Source: Chthoniobacter flavus (lineage in GTDB: Bacteria; Verrucomicrobiota; Verrucomicrobiia; Chthoniobacterales; JACTMZ01). From it: a stretch of 64,000 bases of DNA. Below are positions 60,533 to 64,000 of this stretch, in pieces. The notes beneath the pieces are model-generated. The model saw nothing but the letters and a program-made list of their open reading frames with translations, was not told the origin of the DNA and ran no database searches. How positions within the stretch are numbered: position 1 is the first letter of the stretch; every line of letters begins with the position of its first letter. Where the stretch lies: the NCBI GenBank assembly GCA_945878135.1, contig CAMDUL010000006.1, forward strand, positions 1 to 64,000, in the 5' to 3' direction. Made by a program: the position numbers and the translations under genes.

Positions 60533-62299
60533 ATGGGCGAGGAGAACGGACAAGAAACTATCTTCCAAGGACTTGGCGTGTCGTCGGGTATCGCCGAGGG
60601 CGAGGTCGTCGTGCATTGGCAGGACGAGGAGGAAATTCCCCTGCGCGACATCGGCCTCGAAGATATTCCGGGCGAGATCGAGCGCTTCGAGGCGGCCCTC
60701 ATCGCCACGCGGCAGGAACTCCTCGATATCCAACAAAAAATCGCGGGCGCCATTGGCGCGGCGGACGCCGGCATTTTCGACGCCCATCTGCTCGTGGTCG
60801 AGGACCGCACCCTGATCGACGAGGCTCTGCGTGGCCTCGAACGGGACCTCCACAACATCGAATTCGTTTTCCACCAGGTCGCCGAAAAATACTGCCGCAC
60901 CCTCGCGGCCATCGACGACCCCTACCTGCAGGAACGCGTGGTCGACATCGAGGACGTCACCCGCCGCGTCATCCGCCACCTCCTCGGCAAATCCCGCGAG
61001 GAATTCCACAAACTCGACCGCCCGCACATCATCGTCGCGCACAACCTCACGCCGTCCGACACCGCCCTGATCAACCGCGACCTTGTCCGCGGCTTCGTCA
61101 CCGAACAGGGCAGTCGCACCTCGCACAGCGCCATCATGGCGCGTTCGCTGGGCATCCCCGCCATCGTCGCCCTGCCCGGCATCTGCAGCGCCCTCACCAC
61201 CGGCGACCGCGTCCTGCTCGACGGCTACAGCGGCAAGCTCGTCCTCGGTCCCTCCGCGCAGACCCGCTACGAATACGGCCAGATCGAAAGCCGCAAGGTC
61301 GAGGTCGAGCACCAACTCGAAGCCATCCGCGAGACGCGCTCGGAAACACGCGACGGCAAACACATTGTCCTCTCGGCCAACATTGAACTGCCCTCCGAAC
61401 TCGACGCCGTGACCCGCTCCGGCGCCGAGGGCGTCGGCCTCTTCCGCACCGAATTCCTCTTCCTCAACCGCCCGCAACCGCCCTCGGAAGACGAGCAATA
61501 CGAGGCTTACCGGCTTGTCGCGGAGAAATGCGCCCCCCACGGCGTGATCATCCGCACCCTCGATATCGGCGGGGACAAACTCATGCACCTGTCCGACCAG
61601 CCCGCGGAAGACAACCCCTTCCTCGGCTGCCGCGCCATCCGCCTCTGCCTCGCGCAGCCCGAACTGTTCAAACCCCAGCTCCGCGCCATCCTGCGCGCCG
61701 GCGCCCACGGCCACGTCCGGCTGATGTATCCCATGATCGGCCAGACCGACGAAATCCGCCGCGCCAACGCCTTGCTCGAGGAATGCAAAGGCGAACTGGC
61801 CGAGCGTCAGGTCCCTTACTGCCACGACATCGAAGTCGGCAGCATGGTCGAACTGCCCGCCGCCATGCTCATCGCCGACCAGTTGGCCAAGGAAGTGAAA
61901 TTCCTCAGCGTCGGCACCAACGACCTCGTGCAATACACCATGGCCGTCGACCGCGGCAACGAACGCATCGCCCACCTCTACCAACCGACGCATCCCGCCG
62001 TGCTGCGCCTCCTCGCCATGGCCGCCAAGGCCGCCCACGACCACGGCATCTGGATCGGCGTGTGCGGCGAGATGGCGTCGGAAATCCATCTCACGCCGCT
62101 GCTTCTCGGGCTCGGCATGGACGAACTCAGCGTCGTCACCGCCGCCGTCCCGCGCGTCAAGAAAGCCGTGCAATCCCTCGACGCCAAAGGCTGCGGCGAA
62201 ATGGCTTGCCAGGCGTCCGGCATGACCGATCCGCAGGCCATCGAAGAGTTCTGCCGCACCTACGCCAAGAAGCATTACCCCGAACTGTTCGATTGCTGA
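60533..62299 (+). CDS. ptsI: Phosphoenolpyruvate--protein phosphotransferase (PTS enzyme I)
   Basis: Enzyme I takes phosphate from phosphoenolpyruvate onto a histidine and passes it to HPr. The 588-residue protein shows the N-terminal helical domain, the catalytic His198 in EQGSRTSHSAIMARSLGIPA, the PEP-binding barrel with GVGLFRTEFLFL, IIRTLDIGGDK, LMYPMIGQTDEI, FLSVGTNDLVQYTMAVDR and the catalytic Cys in IGVCGEMASE. HPr and enzyme II genes are not in the window, so the system may be regulatory rather than for sugar import. Start ATG 60533 is 20 bp after the tRNA-Asn region ends plus a short leader. Confidence 0.97.
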   Translation: MGEENGQETIFQGLGVSSGIAEGEVVVHWQDEEEIPLRDIGLEDIPGEIERFEAALIATRQELLDIQQKIAGAIGAADAGIFDAHLLVVEDRTLIDEALRGLERDLHNIEFVFHQVAEKYCRTLAAIDDPYLQERVVDIEDVTRRVIRHLLGKSREEFHKLDRPHIIVAHNLTPSDTALINRDLVRGFVTEQGSRTSHSAIMARSLGIPAIVALPGICSALTTGDRVLLDGYSGKLVLGPSAQTRYEYGQIESRKVEVEHQLEAIRETRSETRDGKHIVLSANIELPSELDAVTRSGAEGVGLFRTEFLFLNRPQPPSEDEQYEAYRLVAEKCAPHGVIIRTLDIGGDKLMHLSDQPAEDNPFLGCRAIRLCLAQPELFKPQLRAILRAGAHGHVRLMYPMIGQTDEIRRANALLEECKGELAERQVPYCHDIEVGSMVELPAAMLIADQLAKEVKFLSVGTNDLVQYTMAVDRGNERIAHLYQPTHPAVLRLLAMAAKAAHDHGIWIGVCGEMASEIHLTPLLLGLGMDELSVVTAAVPRVKKAVQSLDAKGCGEMACQASGMTDPQAIEEFCRTYAKKHYPELFDC

Positions 62300-62426
62300 G
62301 CCTTCCGGCACCCTCTGAAATCTCAAATTTCCAATTTGAAATCCAAAGGTCCCTTCCGGCTGAAAACCGGACACTGAGCCGAGTCTTCGAGACGGGCCTT
62401 AGCCAACACTGTAAACTCCTCCTCTT

Positions 62427-63758
62427 TTGCGCCTCACCGACATCCGCACCGCGCTCGATGAGCTGCAAATGCGTCCGACGAAAAGCCTCGGACAAAATTT
62501 CCTCCACGACCAGAACCTCGCCCGCGCCATCGCCGCGGCCGCGGTGCCGGACCGCGCCGCGTTCGCCGTGGAAATCGGGCCCGGCCTCGGCTCGCTCACC
62601 GCCCCGCTGCTCGAGCGTTGCGACCGCCTCCTCCTCATCGAGAAAGACGCCCGCCTCGCCGAATGGTTGCGCGGCAAATTTCCCGCCGACCGCGTCGAGA
62701 TCCTCTGCACCGATGCCATCGATTTCGACTGGCGTCCGCTCCTCCAGCACGGCCCCTTTCCGCTGGCCGGCAACCTTCCTTACTACGCGACGTCCCCGAT
62801 CCTGCGCAACTGGCTCACCCCCTGCTCGCCGGTCAACCGCGCCGTCTTCGCCGTGCAGGACGAATTCGCGGCCCGCCTCGCCGCCGGTCCGGGCGGTCCG
62901 GACTACAGCGCACTGACCGTCCGCACGCAGCGAGTGTGGACCGTGCACCGCGAGCGTTCCCTCCCGCCCTCCGTGTTCCACCCCGCCCCGGGAGTCGACT
63001 CCGCCCTCGTTCTCCTCGAGCGCCGCACTCCGCGCGAATTCCCGCCGGTCCGCGCCGTCTTCTTCGACGACCTCGTGCAACGCGGCTTCAGTCAGCGCCG
63101 CAAGCAATTGAAGTCCCTGCTCAAGGCCGACGCCACAGCGTGGACCTCGTGGTGCGCCGGACAAAGCCTCCCGCCCACCTGCCGCGCCGAAAACCTCTCC
63201 GTGGCGCAATGGATCGACCTTGCCCGCACCCTCGATCCCGCCGCCGCCACGCCCGCGCAGCATGACGGCGAACAATTCGACGTGGTCGACGAGAATGACC
63301 ATGTCATAGCCACCCGGCCCCGCACCGAGGTGCACGGAAAAAGTCTCCTCCACCGCGCCGTCCACATCCTCGTCTTCAACCAACAGGGCGGACTCCTTCT
63401 GCAAAAGCGCTCCGCTTGGAAAGACCGCGAACCCTCGAAGTGGGACTCCAGCGCGGCCGGACACCTCGAGCCCGGCGAAACCTACGAAGGCGGCGCCATC
63501 CGCGAAACCGAAGAGGAACTCGGCATCCGCCCCAAGCTCACGCCGCTCGGCAAAATCCGCGCCTGCTCCAACACCGGCCAGGAATTCGTCGAGGTCTTCA
63601 CCGCGCAGCACGAAGGTCCGTTCATCCTGCCGCCCGCCGAAATCGAAGACGCCCTCTTCCTCCCTCTCGAGGAAATCCAAACCTGGCTAACCGCCCGCCC
63701 CCAAGACTTCGCCCCGGGTTTTTGGGAAGTGTGGAAGAAGTTGAGGGTTGAGCGCTGA
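62427..63758 (+). CDS. rsmA: RsmA rRNA dimethyltransferase fused to a Nudix hydrolase
   Basis: Residues 1 to about 270 are RsmA (KsgA), which dimethylates A1518 and A1519 of 16S rRNA: PTKSLGQNFLHDQNLARAI, the SAM motif VEIGPGLGSLTAPLLE, FPLAGNLPYYATSPIL (catalytic NLPY at 116-119), VFHPAPGVDSALV and GFSQRRKQLKSLL. Residues 280-443 are a Nudix domain with Nudix box from G345 to I367 (GHLEPGE, then ETEEELGI) and the start QFDVVDENDHVIATRPRTEVH, as in YfcD/IDI-like hydrolases. No stop separates them. The start is TTG 62427, which gives the family's usual N-terminus (LTDIRTALDEL); ATG 62469 would cut it. No strong ribosome-binding site is seen. Confidence 0.92.
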   Translation: MRLTDIRTALDELQMRPTKSLGQNFLHDQNLARAIAAAAVPDRAAFAVEIGPGLGSLTAPLLERCDRLLLIEKDARLAEWLRGKFPADRVEILCTDAIDFDWRPLLQHGPFPLAGNLPYYATSPILRNWLTPCSPVNRAVFAVQDEFAARLAAGPGGPDYSALTVRTQRVWTVHRERSLPPSVFHPAPGVDSALVLLERRTPREFPPVRAVFFDDLVQRGFSQRRKQLKSLLKADATAWTSWCAGQSLPPTCRAENLSVAQWIDLARTLDPAAATPAQHDGEQFDVVDENDHVIATRPRTEVHGKSLLHRAVHILVFNQQGGLLLQKRSAWKDREPSKWDSSAAGHLEPGETYEGGAIRETEEELGIRPKLTPLGKIRACSNTGQEFVEVFTAQHEGPFILPPAEIEDALFLPLEEIQTWLTARPQDFAPGFWEVWKKLRVER

Positions 63759-63791
63759 GGGAAGCGGACCAAGCCGGCCACCGCCATCACG

Positions 63792-64000
63792 TCAGGCCGT
63801 CGTGCCGGATATCACGCGGAAGCCCTCGCGCCTCGCCGTTCGGGCTAGCGCGTCATCCAGCGTAACGAACTCCAACTCTGCAACCTCGTTTGCACCCAAG
63901 ACAACGGCGGCCGCAAGCTGCAACGAATCAGCCGCGCGCAAGGAGTGCGTGAAGAGCAAGCGGCGGGAACAGGCGCGCACCGCTGCGGTGGGCAGAACCT
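63792..64000 (-). CDS. PIN-domain toxin (VapC-like), 5' truncated by window edge
   Basis: The frame is open through base 64000, so only the last 69 residues are present. LRAADSLQLAAAVVLGANEVAELEFVTLDDALARTARREGF carries two of the PIN-family acidic positions (D in ADSLQLAA, D in FVTLDD) and the usual VapC ending GFRVI. PIN toxins cut tRNA or rRNA; the antitoxin would lie outside the window. A GTG at 63980 is not needed as start. Confidence 0.75.
   Translation of the reverse strand, partial: VLPTAAVRACSRRLLFTHSLRAADSLQLAAAVVLGANEVAELEFVTLDDALARTARREGFRVISGTTA

Overview
The window is GC-rich bacterial chromosome, gene-dense and almost entirely core genes. Several traits point to Verrucomicrobiota: a PEP-CTERM secreted protein beside a secreted protein starting with the 'TDPVGFVRV' motif common in that phylum, a long mur/fts cluster containing a MurC-MurB fusion and a divergent FtsZ, and short dispersed palindromes. 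The DNPR motif of MurE indicates meso-diaminopimelate peptidoglycan, and GT9/GT4 glycosyltransferases suggest a Gram-negative envelope. The phylum call is an inference; no rRNA gene is present.

Layout. 1-3.3 kb: chaperones dnaK (5' truncated by the window edge), groES and groEL, closed by a strong terminator. 3.3-8.6 kb: accessory stretch with an unknown secreted protein, a hairpin-rich noncoding field, a Phd/VapC-like toxin-antitoxin pair, two secreted surface-type proteins with similar promoters, and a membrane-anchored repeat protein. 8.7-10.7 kb: a hotdog thioesterase convergent with a MenE-like ligase (menaquinone pathway), a CAU-anticodon tRNA and rpsT. 11-13.1 kb: a GYF-like membrane protein divergent from a gamma-glutamylcyclotransferase-like gene. 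13.2-34.4 kb: a 17-gene minus-strand dcw cluster in the order mraZ-rsmH-ftsL-ftsI-murE-murF-mraY-murD-(LysM)-ftsW-murG-murCB-ddl-ftsQ-ftsA-ftsZ-clpB, with an MraZ operator of 10-bp-spaced boxes at its head. 34.4-41.8 kb: folP, pta, a glycosyltransferase with an N-acetylmuramoyl-L-alanine amidase, a TVP38-like membrane protein and an ABC-2 exporter. 41.9-46.2 kb: metF, zwf, opcA, tpiA. 46.2-52.5 kb: GT9, ABC ATPase, acylphosphatase, proA, GT4, rarA. 52.5-56.5 kb: rpmH-rnpA-yidD-yidC-khpB-aguB on the minus strand. 56.5-59 kb: NYN ribonuclease-like gene, exported methyltransferase, sufE, sulfurtransferase. 59-60.4 kb: tRNA-Ser and tRNA-Asn, both followed by duplicated tRNA 3' ends joined to perfect hairpins, with a LEA-like lipoprotein between them. 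60.5-64 kb: ptsI, an RsmA-Nudix fusion and a PIN-toxin fragment cut by the window edge.

The most unusual signal is at the two tRNA genes near 59-60.4 kb. Each is followed downstream by an extra copy of its own last ~16 nt plus flank, joined at the same T-loop position to a hairpin with a three-base TGC loop. A tRNA-Asn-type copy sits inside the tRNA-Ser region. This looks like a small tRNA-3'-end-targeted repeat element with no protein of its own in the window. Secondary points of interest are an FtsZ that has lost the T7 catalytic aspartates, the RsmA-Nudix fusion, and a LysM protein inside the division cluster.
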